64,000 nucleotides of DNA, from the NCBI GenBank assembly GCA_037176705.1, contig CM073908.1:129507430-129571429 (forward strand), in the 5' to 3' direction. Both the position numbers and the translations under genes were made by a program. Below the pieces are notes generated by a model, which was not told the origin of the DNA, searched no databases, and was given only the letters and a program-made list of their open reading frames with translations. This document shows, in pieces, positions 1 to 11,575 of the stretch. Each line of letters starts with the position of its first letter. Position 1 is the first letter of the stretch. Origin of the DNA: Molossus alvarezi (Eukaryota; Chordata; Mammalia; Chiroptera; Molossidae).

Positions 1-1000
1 TTTAAAAATTTTCAGCTTTATTGAGGAATAGTTAAAAAATAGAAATTGTATATACTTAAGATGTAAAACATGATGTTTTGATACACGTGAACATTGTGAA
101 ATAATCACAAAAATCAAGCAAAGTAATATATCCACCTCCTCATATAGTTATTGTTTTCTTTCTTTTGTGTGTGTGTGTATGATTAGAACACTTACGTTCT
201 ACCCTCTTAGCATATTTCAAGTGCAGTAAATCCTCACTTACTGTCATTGATAGGTTCTTGGAAATTGCTACTTTAACCAATTTTACCATAGGCTAATTGA
301 TGTAACCAAGAGTTGAGTTACTACAACATATTTTTCTATATTAATTAGTCTACAATAAAATTTGTTTCATTATACATTGTTTTGCTTACCGTCGCTGTTT
401 TCAAGAACTTATGGATGACGTCAAGTAAGGACTTACTGTATACAATATGTACAGTGTTGTTAAATAATCACCGTGCTATGTATTAGATATCCAGAACTTC
501 TGCATCTTATTCAGTCTCTTTTCTGGGTAACTCTGTTGTTTCATTATCTCATTGTCTAAACTTGCATAACTGAAGTTTTGTAACCCTTGATCAACATTTC
601 TCCATTTCCTCCTCCACCCTGTCCCTGGAAACTACCATTCTACTTTTGGCTTCATTGAGTCTGACTGTTTTGGAGTCCACATATAAATGAAATTATGCAG
701 TATTTGTCCTTTTGTGTCTGGCTTATTTTACTTAGCATAATGTACTCCAGGTCAGTGAATATAGGAGAGCAGGTATCTCTTTGAAATACAGATTTCATTT
801 CTTTTAGATATATACCCAGAAGTGGAATTGTCACATCAAATGGTAGCTCTATTTTAATGTTCTCCATAGTGACTGTACCAATTTATAGCCCCACCAAAAG
901 TGCACAAGGGTTCCACATTTTCCACATTCTCACCAATATTGGTTATATCTTGACTTTTTATGATAGCCATTCTGACAAGTAGGAGGTGATTATTATTTCT
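1..1000 (-). mobile_element. Old L1 (L1M-type) 3' end and ORF2 C-terminus
   Basis: The reverse complement reads as the last part of ORF2 followed by an L1M-style 3' UTR. The minus-strand reading at 652-867 contains the typical ORF2 tail (ELPFDVTIPLLGIY, then SQTQKDKYCIISFICGL). Copies of this family normally have about 170 more bases between the LLGIY segment and the YIMLSKISQTQ segment, so there is an internal deletion near 750. A 49-bp block foreign to the family interrupts the 3' UTR at 511-559. Divergence is high and frames are broken. Exact subfamily and right boundary are uncertain. Confidence 0.8.
511..559. repeat. Copy 1 of a dispersed 49-bp direct repeat
   Basis: This block matches 2274-2321 with one substitution and one single-base gap. 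It sits inside the old L1 3' UTR, splitting the segment that normally runs from CATCTTA straight into TAACTGAA. Flanking bases 498-510 are also loosely similar to 2261-2273. Confidence 0.75.
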
Positions 1001-1195
1001 CTCTTTTTGTCTGGATGGTTGTAGATATTTCATCATGTTGGTAATAATTATACATTTCAAGCCTATATCTAGAGGTATCTATCTTTTCAACAACCTTGTC
1101 TAGGACCCCAGATCCCTGGCTTTAGGCCTTAGTTTTGTATCCTTATTCACATCTAGAATTAGATATACTATCATATTTTTATTTTAATTGTACTG

Positions 1196-2003
1196 TTTTT
1201 TTTTTAAATTAATTAATTTATTTTTATTACAGATGTTTCTCCTTTTTCCCCCAATGATTCCCCCCCCTCCCTGCCCTGTCCCCAGCTCTGTCATCCATGT
1301 CCATTGTTCATGCATACATGCATATAAATTATGTGGTTTATCTCTCCCCCACCACCCCCTCTTCTGGGGATTGTCAGTCTCTACCCCACTTCCACATCTC
1401 CGGGACAACCCCTTCCTCAGACTGTTATGTTCATTATGTTCCACAAATAAGTGAGATCATATGATACTTGTCTTTCTCTGTTTGGCTTGTTTTGCTTAGG
1501 ATGACACTTTCCAGGTCCCTTCATGTTGTCTCAAAGGATAAGAGATCTTTCTTTCTTACAGCTGCATAGTACTCCATTGTGTATATGTACCACCACTTTT
1601 TTATCCATTCGTCTACTGATGGACATTTGGGCTATTTCCAGATTTTAGCTATTGTAAATAGTGCTGCTATGAACATGGGGGTACATATATTCTTTCTGAT
1701 TGGTGTTTCAGGCTTCTTAGGGTATATTCCTAGGAGTGGGATCACTGGCTCAAATGGCAATTCAATTTTTAATGTTTTGAGGTAACACCATAGTGTTTTC
1801 CATAGTGCCTGCACCAGTCTGCATTCCCACCAGCAGTGTACTAGAGTCCCCTTTTCTCCACACCTTGCCAACACTTGTTGTTTGATGATTTGTTGATGGC
1901 GGCCATTCTGACAGGTGTGAGGTTATACCTCATTGTTGTTTTAATTTGCATCTGTCTGATGATTAGTGATGTTGAGCATTTCTTCATATGTCTCTTAGCC
2001 ATT
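1196..2003 (-). mobile_element. Young 5'-truncated L1
   Basis: The left end is a poly(T) run followed by the L1 3' UTR on the reverse strand. ORF2 C-terminal sequence then runs to about 2003, where the element stops. The minus-strand reading at 1632-1874 has the conserved stretch [20 protein letters not shown] and then [25 protein letters not shown]. An 8-bp TSD TTGTACTG lies at 1188-1195 and 2004-2011. Frames are interrupted, so it is inactive. It is much less diverged than the L1M at 1-1000. Confidence 0.88.
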
Positions 2004-2011
2004 TTGTACTG

Positions 2012-3000
2012 GTTTTTTTTTTTTTGCTTGATCACAGATTTTATGAATATTGCATTTTCATTTTCTTTCTTGCACCCTTATCCATTTCTCTTTATATTTT
2101 CTTATTCTTTTTCTGTTCACTTTTAGAGAGAATCTCAGATTTGTCTTCCATATTATTTTCATAATTTTAGAATTATGAATTTTCATTTTTTGATTCTTAT
2201 ATTATTTGTTTTATCATCAGAATGGTATTTTATTATGATCTGAAGCTACCTAATCTTTGCTTCTGTATCGTTTTCAGTCTCTTTCTGGGTAACTCTGTTG
2301 TCTCATTATCTCATTGTCTAATCTGGCTTCAAAAATTCATATTGTTACTAAATTAGTTGAAATGACATGACATATATGGATTATTTTCATTTTTGTATAT
2401 ATCATATGTTTATTTTCTTTGCTTTTCTTATATTTTTATTTTATATAACTTATTTCACAAGCTCCACATGGCTTTACATTTCTGTTTATTTGTACAGTGG
2501 ACATCATAAACAGGTGTGGTATTTGTTTCTCCAGTGTGGTAATAGGAGGTTACTTTCATTTTTTTCTTTCTACTTCATTGCTGTTACTAGGCTCCTATCA
2601 TTAACGGAGCTCAAGAGTAGTTTGATAACTCATTTATCCAGCAGCTATGGGGAAGAAAGTGACAGTGAGATCTGACTGCAGGATATCTAATCAGGGAACA
2701 TAGTATCTGGCCCTTCTCTCTGTTTGATGGTGACTGCACTATGGTGTGATTTGCTTAGGAGTCTTCCAAATGCTTCCCTGTTAATCAAGTAAGAAATATA
2801 TTATTTGAGGTGAATTTTGTTTTATACCTATGGATGATTTTTTCTTTCTTATGGCAGCCTATATCTTGGGCCTAACATTTATTTAACCCAAGTGCTGGTC
2901 ATCTAATATAGTAAAGAGGACACCATATGGTGTCTTTTTTATTTGCCTAATATCCTGTTCTTTCCTTCTGCCTTCCCTCATTCCTTTAGCCTCTCTTCTT
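2012..3000. other. No gene; AT-rich unassigned sequence
   Basis: I see no coding region. The stretch is AT-rich (for example 2361-2470 is mostly A/T) and holds copy 2 of the 49-bp repeat. The frame open at 2367-2675 is low-complexity and has no recognisable domain. Confidence 0.6.
2274..2321. repeat. Copy 2 of the dispersed 49-bp direct repeat
   Basis: Near-identical to 511-559 (one substitution, one 1-base gap), about 1.76 kb away in the same orientation. It is not inside recognisable L1 sequence here, so this site is the more likely source of the pair. Confidence 0.7.
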
Positions 3001-3005
3001 TAAGT

Positions 3006-3221
3006 TTTTTATTTTTACTTTTTTTTTATTTTGAGAGAGAGAGGAAGGGAGAGGGAGAGAGAGAGAAGCACTGATGAGAGAGAACATCAGTTGGCTGCCT
3101 CCTACATGCCCCTACTGGGGATCCGGCCCACAACCTGGGCATGTGCCCTGGTCTGGAATCAAACCAGCAATCTCTTGGTGCATGGATTGATGCTCAACCA
3201 CTGAGCCACACTGGTTGGGCA
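3006..3221 (-). mobile_element. Ves SINE, older type
   Basis: The reverse complement starts at 3221 with the tRNA-like head (GCCCAACCAGTGTGGCTCAG, A box) and runs through a GA-rich body to an A-rich tail at the left. The TSD is about 15 bp: TAGCCTCTCTTCTTT at 2987-3001 and TAGCCTGTCTTCTTT at 3222-3236. It belongs to the SINE variant whose head continues with a low-complexity TTGAGC segment instead of CGGTTAGAGCG. Confidence 0.9.
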
Positions 3222-3236
3222 TAGCCTGTCTTCTTT

Positions 3237-4284
3237 TTAATTTCCACAGATCCATACTTTATAAGATCAAGTAAAAGTTATTTCTTGGTCTCTTTCTAAG
3301 ATTTATTATAATCTGTACCACATTTAGAAGAAATAACTTTCATGTCTGCCATGTTTATAACCCTCTCCACAAACTCACACAGTTCCCACTATGAATAAAA
3401 CAAAAACAGATGACTTGCTCAGAAGTAACAAAGATTTTTTCTGAGTGTGAGAATGAGAGTGATTTTCCCCCCAAGAGTTCTTATAAAGAAAACATTGTTT
3501 TATTTTGTCCTTTACTGTGCAATGCATTTGACTTCTTAATCATCAATAAATTATTTAACCAATATTAAAATCTTGATTTTAAGCACTCCTCATGCTAACC
3601 ACCTTTTCTTATTCTTGTAGATCACTTATACCAGTGTTCTTACTTCAGCAATGATTTGTCTTTGTAGAGGCATCAAATCTACAAATTATCCATTGTACAT
3701 TGCCTGTGGATGTCTATATTCCCCCCTTTACCCTGTTAATATTCCTTGATCCATCATGAAAGTCACTCCATTGCAATTACCTGCAATAGTCTTGCTACAA
3801 ATAGTCCACTCTTTCTATATTATACATGCCTGGATAAAGCCATCTTATGCCTTCAGCCAGTAAACTGAAATCAGCATAAAAGTACACACATTCTACTTGA
3901 ACATATTTTTACCTTCATGATCACACAAAATACCCACCATATTGCCAATCTTCTTTTACTTTCTTAACTTGACTGATTTCCCATTTTTAAATTAATTTTT
4001 ACAAGTTGTCCTCTCTCTTCAAAGAACCAATATCTTCCCATTTTCCCTTTCTCTCAACTGGTAGTCTTTCCTTATCTCACTCTTCTGTGACCAAATAGAA
4101 ACAGTAAATAAAAAAAACTTCCTCAGCTTCCTTTGACCAAATTTATCATTGTGACTTCTTTTGTACTCACATGTCCTGCCTTTCTTACATTCTGCAGTGC
4201 CCCTACTTCTAAGGCCAACTGCAAAAAATGCTGATCTTGATCTCAGGTTTCTCATTCTCTCAAGCATAAATTCTTGCAATTATG

Positions 4285-4287
<3 letters not shown>
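3237..4287. other. No gene recognised
   Basis: The stretch is AT-rich with no convincing frame and no clear repeat family. The 86-residue minus-strand frame at 4019-4279 shows no domain. It could contain highly diverged L2/CR1-type sequence, but I cannot support a call. Confidence 0.5.

Positions 4288-4338
<51 letters not shown>
4288..4338. repeat. (CT)n microsatellite
   Basis: An uninterrupted CT dinucleotide run of about 51 bp, long enough to be length-polymorphic. Confidence 0.97.
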
Positions 4339-4339
<1 letters not shown>

Positions 4340-4583
4340 GCAATATCAAATCTGCCTCCCTACTAGTACATTTTCTAAAGTATGCAAAATGATATTTCAT
4401 CAATCATGTTAAAAAATTGGGGGGGTGGTATTAGTCAGAACAGACTTAGCTCTGTTGAGGTAACAATTGAACCTATGTAACTCACTGACCAAACCTAGCA
4501 ATGACTCATCTTTTCTTTATAACAGAGTTCCATATGAATAGCTTGGTTCTCTGTGGAGGTTCTCTCCTTAAGACTGACCTAGA

Positions 4584-4810
4584 GCCCAGCCGGTGTGGCT
4601 CAGTGGCTGAGTGTCGACCGATGCACTAAGAGATTGCCGATTCGATTTCTGGGCAGGGCATGTACCTAGATTGTGGACCAAATCACCAATGGGGGGTATA
4701 TAGGAGGCAGCCAATTGATGTTCTCTCTCACGGATATGTGTGTCTCTCTCTCCCTTTCCCTCTCCCTTCCTCTCTCTAAAACTCAATAAAGAAAAAATAA
4801 CAATAATAAA
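4584..4810 (+). mobile_element. Ves SINE, older type
   Basis: The head is GCCCAGCCGGTGTGGCTCAG, with a B-box-like GATTCGATTTC downstream, then a CT-rich body and an AATAAA/poly(A)-type tail. The 14-bp TSD is AAGACTGACCTAGA at 4570-4583 and AAGACTGATCTAGA at 4811-4824. Confidence 0.93.
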
Positions 4811-4910
4811 AAGACTGATCTAGAAACCTAGGTTGCTTTCAGTTTGTGGTTGTTCCATATGTAACATACAACTTCCATGTTTGCTGTTAAAAGGGAAAAA
4901 GTGGAAGATT

Positions 4911-5163
4911 AGCCCTGGCCGGTTTGGCTCAGCGGTTAGAGTGTTGACCTGCGGTCCAGAGAGACCTGGGTTCGGTTCCCTCTAAGGGCGAGTACCTCAG
5001 TTGCAGTTTGTCTCAGCCCTGGTTGGTCGTGTGGGTGGCAGCCACTCGATGTGTCCCTTTCACATCGATGTTTCTCTCTCTCTCTCTCTTCCTCTCTCTC
5101 CCTCCCACTCTATCTGAACAAAAAATGGGAAAAAAATTGTCCTCAAGTGAGGATTAAAAAAAA
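4911..5163 (+). mobile_element. Ves SINE, younger type
   Basis: Full-length copy: head GCCCTGGCCGGTTTGGCTCA with A box, B box GGGTTCGGTTCCC, CACTCGATGTG core, CT-rich tract and A-rich tail. The 15-bp TSD AAAAAGTGGAAGATT is perfect at 4896-4910 and 5164-5178, so the insertion is fairly recent. Confidence 0.96.
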
Positions 5164-5178
5164 AAAAAGTGGAAGATT

Positions 5179-5584
5179 GATGAGATGTTTTTAAAGCTTA
5201 ATGCCTGGAAATGGCATGCATAATTTCTATCAACACCCTGTCCTCCAGATGCAACTTCATGGTAGAAACCTAACTGCATGGGAGACTGAGAAATGTACTC
5301 TTCTTATGCTAAGAAAGAGGAGACATAACATTTTATCTCCCACAGTTGCAGTGATCCCACAGGCTCCATCCAGGTATTATTATTTGTCTCTGCTCTTCAT
5401 AAGAACAAAGTCTTACAAAAGATCTGTCTCTATTCTGTATTTAAACATCCTCAAAATCTTTTTTCTCTTCAGCATATAGTGATCCATTTTCTATGCCTTC
5501 TAATTCATGCTGTTCTTATCAATTATCTGAAAAGTGACAAACTCAGTGGTTGAATTTCTATCCTCTTAATTATACTCTCAGTAA
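5179..5584. other. No gene; unassigned
   Basis: Open frame 5201-5479 (92 codons) has no domain and no codon-use support. No repeat family recognised. Confidence 0.5.
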
Positions 5585-6430
5585 CATTTCATGGTTGACC
5601 ACTTCTCCCTTCCAGCTATTTCTTGACATATATTATTTTTGGAGTCCATGAAACCATAGTTCTTGTCTTCTGTCTACTCTGCTAACTTCTCCATCTCAGT
5701 TTGTGTTGTGGTTGCTTGAATTATTTCTTAGACTTTCTTCCCATACTTTCTGCTTTCTTCTTCATTAGTATCACATCTGGTTTCATGTTTTTAAATTGTT
5801 ACATGCCACTCTTACCCAAATTTATATCTCCTGCCATACTCATTTTCAATGTGACTTTTCATATTTAATATAATTTGGTTTCTTTTTTCTTTACTACTTT
5901 TCCATGCAATCCATCTGTGAGTTATATTAGTTTCTTCTCAAAAATGTATCTTGAATGTGAACCTTCTATCTCCAGTTCTCATAAGAGTTTTTATTTTTTC
6001 TCTTATCAAGCCAAGTACTATAGTTTCATAACTACTATTCTTGATTCCCTCCCGTTAGTTTGTAACTCTTGTCTCCCTAAAATATATTCTAAAAAATAGC
6101 CAGAGATTCACTTAAAATCAAAATGTATCACTCCTTTGCTTAAAACCTTACAAAGGCTGATTGTAATTATAATATAAGCCTGAACTCCTTAATAGCACCT
6201 ATACAATCCTTTGAAATATATCTCTTACTTGCCCGTTTGACATCATCACCTACCACTCACCGTTACTCATTTGGCTTTAGCCACTCTGGTGTTCTTGGTG
6301 TTCAATGAACATTGCTCACCTCAGCTCTTTCCACCAGGAACTCTCTTCCCAGGGATGATAACTTCTTGTCATTTAGATCTCATTTCTCACAACACCACCT
6401 TAGTGTGATCTTTCTTAATTACCCATTTAA
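5585..6430 (+). mobile_element. Ancient L2 LINE, ORF2 relic
   Basis: Scattered matches to the C-terminal coding part of L2 are visible. They include the segment CCCAAATTTATATCTCC at about 5815-5831, the downstream motif region TATCACTCCTTTGCTTAAAACC at about 6126, and the L2-like CACTCACCGTTACTCATTT. All frames are broken. It probably continues as the L2 3' end at 6930-7200, with a later insertion between the two. The call rests on consensus memory. Confidence 0.55.
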
Positions 6431-6905
6431 ATTTTTCAATTTCACTCTCTTGTTATGTTAGTTTGTTTTCCCCAAAAGTAAATATTAAGACAAGGACTTG
6501 AGTGCAGGAAGTTTATTTAGAAATTGATTCCAGGAGACACAAATGAAGAGTGGGGGAAAGTGAGGCAGGGAAGTAAAGAAAACCTATAAAATATGTCTTA
6601 ATGAGAAGGTTGCTGCTGTGAAACTATATCCTTCTGGGAAACTATAAGAAACAGTGGGACATGCCTTAGAATTGTCCCACAGAAGAGAAGAGGCTGTGGG
6701 TATTTATATACTAACTCTCATCCCCTATTGATTGAAGATTGAACTGAATTCTACCCCCTACACTTCTGAGTTGTGGCTGTGCAAGTATATTGCTATGGTG
6801 CAAGAGAAAGCCCCTAAGACAGAGAAGCAGAAATGTATAAGTGCTTGAGGCTTCAGATAGTCGTTCTACCATAATTGCAGGTGAATTCAAAGGCAAGCCA
6901 AGGAG
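6431..6905. mobile_element. Old LTR-like (possibly MaLR) insertion in L2
   Basis: The block separates two L2 segments and contains a degenerate segment with AAGTTTATTT near its left end and a TATTTATA-like motif (6699-6706). It resembles mammalian apparent-LTR retrotransposon remnants. No protein-coding internal region is present. Family and ends are uncertain; a diverged non-LTR element is possible. Confidence 0.35.
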
Positions 6906-6929
6906 GTACAGGGCAGGGTATTAAGAGCA

Positions 6930-7200
6930 TCACACATCTCTGTCCCCCAAACACACATACACATTACATATGTCTATACAGCTTGCCAATTATCAGCATA
7001 TTTCTATATCTTCTCATTTATTATCAAAGTTATCTTGTTTACATATTTGCTTGCTTGTTTATGTTTGCTTTCCCCACAAAGAATGTGAATTTTATAAAAA
7101 CAAGGCCTTGGTGTTTCTTATTCATTGTGATTTCCTGAATGTTTTGGACAGTGATTGGAATGCACACAGCAAATATCTTTTAAATGAAGGAAAGGGCAAT
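6930..7200 (+). mobile_element. Ancient L2 LINE 3' end
   Basis: The order of features matches the L2 3' terminus: a T-rich stretch, CCCCACAAAGAATGTGAA (about 7072), a GTGATTGGAATGCACA segment, then AAATATCTTTTAAATGAA at the end. It is in the same orientation as 5585-6430. Highly diverged and non-functional. Confidence 0.6.
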
Positions 7201-9473
7201 GTTCTCTGAGAATTCTTACTTTTAGTGCCAGGATCATTTTCTAAAACATTCGAAATTAAGGTCTACCTTATCATTTTCTTAACTTCTTTTAAGTCTATGA
7301 TTTTCCCCTTTTTTTAGGAGGCGGGCAGCACTGTGCTTTCTAAACCGTGACTGTCTTGCGTTATTTACTACTGGAGATGTCAGCATATTTTGTGCAGCTG
7401 ATGATACTTCTTCTCAAAAAATGCCATCTGCCAGCTATATCAATCAGTAAATGACAAGAGATATATAGAAAAATATCTTTAAGCTCAAGTGACAGGAGCA
7501 TATAAGCACATCTCCAATTGCATACAGCTGTCCCAAAAAAGAGCCAAGTGCTGTACATACAAGGAAGTCAAAATGAAACTGAGGTATGAGAGAGAAAAAG
7601 AGAGAGAATATGAATATCATTAAAATAATAGGAATGATAGATCCTAAATAGGTTCTGGCTTAGAAACCGTAAAAGGCAGATATATATTACATAAAATTTT
7701 GAAGGTGCATAAGGATATGGGTTTATAGAAAAAAATACATCAGGAGAAGGTATATGCACTTGTTCAGAGGTGAGTGGGGTGCACTGAAGATGAGGCAGAC
7801 ATTTTAATGTTAATTGTGGAAAGAGCAAACTAGGTTTTGTGGCTAGCATGGGGATCAACGCTGTGAATCACAGTTAATCAGCCATGCTCTTTAGACACAA
7901 ATATGGATATTGGTAAATTCTTACACCTGTGAAATGGCCCAGCAGGGATAATAATAGCTCTGACTTCTGCACCTATAGCTTTTCCCCCTAAAATTACTAC
8001 CATGGTATTTTTTATTTAGGATGAGTTGTAATGGTGATTCATGTCTTGAGAATTTCTGGAGAGGACTATAATGCATGATTATCTGGATTGTTACAGAGGC
8101 TTAAACAGAGGCTATTTCTGAAGCAAACTGTAGTATCTTGTTGATTAAGTACAGAATCCCGTTTTTGCCAATCAGTCCTTGGCTTTGCGCCTTACCTTTG
8201 TTTATAGATCATTCTTGAAATCTTCTGCTTTTAATGCATAAAAGTATATGACATACAACTTCTGTAGAAAGAAGAAAAACGGGGGGGGATAAACACCTTG
8301 AAATATTTTCTTGCAATATTTTGGAAATCATTCACAGTGGAGATTTTTGGTAAAATGCCTAAAAGGAAAATGCGAATGATTATTAAAAGACATTAACAAG
8401 CCAATATTTTTACTCATTTCTGTCCACAGACGTGGAGGTTCATTTAGAGCATGAAAATATAAGCACTTCTAGGAAAAGGAATAATTTAACTATGCCTTTT
8501 TTATTCCATTGGCATTAATACCTAAAGGTCTATATAGGATCTTCTATTTACAAGCATGTGAAGAATCAATGTGCAGGATGTGTAAACCATGGCATAATCA
8601 CGTAGAAAGGACATTCAAATAGATTTTAATATCCACCATGTTACAGCCTCACCTGGTATGTGTCATGACTGCAGATGGAAAGGGAAAGCACTCTAACCTG
8701 CACTCTTGCTTGATGGACTATTATAATCCCAGTAATTCACTATTTGATAAAAAATAGAAATACAACTAAAATATTCAGAGGGAGAATGTAAAAAAAAAAT
8801 CACGACTTTTCCAGAAAACAACTACAGATATGAATAGAGAGATTTCAGCGACACTTAAGGTAGAAAGTCATTAGTCCTGAATTGCTCAGGCCACACATAG
8901 ATTCTAATAATTGAAAATAGCATCAGCCTTAATACTGGAGGTTGAAAATAAATATGAAATGGAATGCCCCATTGACATTGTAATCCACAACAAAAAGGCT
9001 CTTCCAATTGTTGGCACTGCTGAACTGGGATTGTTTTTTTCCCCCCTAGGTACCTCAAAAGTGGAAAATTATGACAGAATAACATAAATTTTAGGGAGGA
9101 GGCGATAGGCATAGCAGAAGTTATATATGGAAAGAGAATAATATGAAAATTGAGAGAAAAAAGAAGAGGCTACATTGAGATATAGGAAGAAAAAGGAGAG
9201 GAAGAAAAGAGGTTGAAGGGAGAGAAGAAGGAAAGAATATTTTTGGGATGATTAATTAAGTTTTGGTCTCTCTGCTTGGTATTTCAACAAAACAATTTAA
9301 AATTCTACTTCCAACTTTACACGTAGCACTCTAAAATATCTAATTTGATTTATGCATTAATTTGTCGATAATTAGACTCCTCCACAAGTTATGTAAACTC
9401 TATGAGGGGAAGGCGTTTGTATTATTCATCACTGTATTTCCTGTGTCCAAAACAGAGACTAATTGAAGACATC
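7201..9473. other. No gene; largely unique sequence
   Basis: About 2.3 kb with no recognised repeat, gene or RNA. Features of note are a G9 run near 8282, a T/C run near 9030-9048 and a purine-rich stretch at about 9150-9240. Frames in this interval are short and look random. Confidence 0.6.
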
Positions 9474-9600
9474 AAGAAGACATTTGCTAGACTTCCGGTC
9501 AAGATGGCGGCATAGGTAAATGTGGTATCGCGTCCTCCCACAACCACATCAAAGTTACAACTAAACTACAGAACAATCATCATTCAAAACACCTGAAATC

Positions 9601-9859
9601 GCCCTGGCCGGTTTGGCTCAGCGGTTAGAGCGTCGGCCTGCGGTCCAGAGAGACCCGGGTTCGGTTCCCGCAAAGGGCACGTACTTCGGTTGACAGTTTG
9701 TCCCCGGCCCTGGTTGGTCGTGCGGTGGCGGCCACTCGATGTGTCCCTTTCACATCAATGTTTCTCTCTCTCTCTATCTCTTCCTCTCTCTCCCTCCCAC
9801 TCTATCTGTACAAAAAATGGAAAAATGTCCTCGGGTGAGGATAAAAAAAACAAAACCAA
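9601..9859 (+). mobile_element. Ves SINE inside the HAL1 5' UTR
   Basis: Full-length younger-type Ves with intact A and B boxes. The 15-bp TSD AAAACACCTGAAATC is perfect at 9586-9600 and 9860-9874, so it post-dates the HAL1. It puts a pol III promoter unit about 110 bp into the HAL1 leader and would disturb promoter/leader function of this copy. Confidence 0.96.
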
Positions 9860-10711
9860 AAAACACCTGAAATCAAACTGAATGGAAGTCCTACAACTAC
9901 GAAATTAAAGCAGCAGCCACATCCAGACTGGCAGGAGGGGTGGAGGCGCGAGGGGCGGAGGCGGCGCAACAGGCTGGTCTCACATCCAAGTGTGGCGGAT
10001 AAAAATCAGGAGGCTCCCGCGGCTGGGAAGGTCCTTCCTGAGGACTGAGGGGTCCCCGTCCCACACCAGGTGCCCCGCTCTGGGTTCCAGTGCCAGGAAG
10101 AGAATTCCCATCACTTCTGGCTGGAAAAACCAGCGGGAACTGAGGCTCAGGGAAGCTGAAGCGGCTGGAGCCCCAGGCAGCTCCCTAAAGGGCCCACGCA
10201 CGGACTTATCGGACTCTCTTGCTCTAAGCTTGGAGGGGAGTTAGCTCGAGGGGCACCAGAGACACACAGGGAAGAACTGAGCTGTTTGGCCCTGGAGCGA
10301 GGGCTGAAGAGGGGGCTTCCTCGGGGAAAACGTGCTGTAAGAGGCCTTTGTTCCTTTGGTGAGCCCTTCCCGGGGGCGGCAGACAGTCGCCATATCTGGG
10401 ACTCCAGCAACCTGGCTCACACTGGCAGCCCTGCTCTGGTGACTCCCTGAGGCCCCGTCCCACCCCACCCAACTTTCAAGCCCACCCAAGCTGTTGCCAC
10501 TTGCTTAACCATAGGATTGGCCTGTCCTGGACCCTGCTGCAGGTTTTTCCTAAATTCTTTCAAACGAGCAGCATCTGATCTCAGCGAGCCCCATACCTCT
10601 CGCTAAGTAATACACAGAAACAAACACAGGGAGGCAGCCAAAATGAGGAGACAAAGAAACAGGTCCCAAATGAAAGAATAGAGCAATACCCCAATAAAAG
10701 AACTAAGCAAA

Positions 10712-11575
10712 ATGAAGATAAGCAACCTAACAGATACTGAGTTCAAAATACTGCTTATAAGGATGCTCAATGAACTTAGTGAGAACCTCAGTGAACTTAG
10801 GGAGGGCCTTAAGAGCATAAAAAAGTACCAGTTAGAAATCATGGATACACAGTTAGAATTGAAGGAGGCATTAACTGAAATAAAGAATAATTTACACAGC
10901 TTCAATAATAGAGTACGTAAATCCAAGGAGCAAACCATCGATTTGGAATATAAGGAAGCAAAAAACGCCCAATCAGAACAGCAAAAAGAAAAAAGAATCC
11001 AAAAAATTGAGGATAGTGTAAGGAGCCTCTGGGACAACTTCAAGCATGCCAACATTCACATCTTGGGGGTGCCGGAAGGAGAAGAGAGAGAACAAGAAAT
11101 TGAAAACCTATTTGAAACAATAATGGCAGAAACTTTTCCTAACTTGGTGAAGGAAACAGACATTGAAGCACAGAGAGTCCCAAACAAGATGAACCCCAAG
11201 AGGCCCACACCAAGACACATCATCATCAAAATGCAAAAGGTTCAAGACAAAGAGAGAATCTTAAAAGCAGCAATAGAAAGGCAGCTAGTTACCTACAAGG
11301 GAGTTCCCCTTAGGCTGTCAGCTGATTTCTCAAAAGAAACTTTGCAGGCCAGGAGGGAGTGGCAAGAAATATTCAGAGTGATGAAAACCAAGAACCTACA
11401 ACCAAGATTACTCTATCCTGAAAAGCTGTCATTTAGAATCGATGGACATGTAAAGACTTTCCCAGACAAGAAAAAGTTAAAGGAGTTCATCACTACCAAA
11501 CCGTTATTATATGAAATGATAAAGGGTCTTTTTGAAGAAAAAGATAAAATGTATGAACAAACAAAATGGCAATGA
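10712..11575 (+). CDS. HAL1 ORF1p-like RNA-binding protein, open frame
   Basis: 287 codons, uninterrupted. L1 ORF1p is an RNA-binding trimeric chaperone that packages element RNA in the cytoplasm; HAL1 elements encode only this protein. Residues about 10-105 are a charged, leucine-spaced heptad region (coiled coil). Residues about 113-190 form the RRM, with RNP2-like NIHILGVPEG (114-123) and RNP1-like RHIIIKM (168-174). Residues about 191-262 form the C-terminal domain with LSADFSKETLQARREW (202-217). The tail is lysine-rich. I chose Met at 10712 because the upstream in-frame ATG at 10643 is separated by a TAG at 10679. The related L1 at 18816 begins at that upstream Met, so about 23 residues are lost here. 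No other frame break is visible. Transcription and translation are unknown; the 5' UTR is interrupted by a SINE. Confidence 0.85.
   Translation: MKISNLTDTEFKILLIRMLNELSENLSELREGLKSIKKYQLEIMDTQLELKEALTEIKNNLHSFNNRVRKSKEQTIDLEYKEAKNAQSEQQKEKRIQKIEDSVRSLWDNFKHANIHILGVPEGEEREQEIENLFETIMAETFPNLVKETDIEAQRVPNKMNPKRPTPRHIIIKMQKVQDKERILKAAIERQLVTYKGVPLRLSADFSKETLQARREWQEIFRVMKTKNLQPRLLYPEKLSFRIDGHVKTFPDKKKLKEFITTKPLLYEMIKGLFEEKDKMYEQTKWQ

Noticed and set aside
1188..1454. Plus-strand 88-codon frame
   Set aside because: It is antisense to the L1 3' UTR; C-rich low complexity, no domain.
4911..4985. True tRNA genes in the SINE heads
   Set aside because: A and B boxes are present but the sequences do not fold into a functional tRNA with anticodon context and are fused to SINE bodies; they are SINE promoters.
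10603..11055. 150-codon minus-strand frame
   Set aside because: Shadow of the HAL1 ORF1 on the opposite strand; hydrophobic by complementing a lysine-rich coiled coil.
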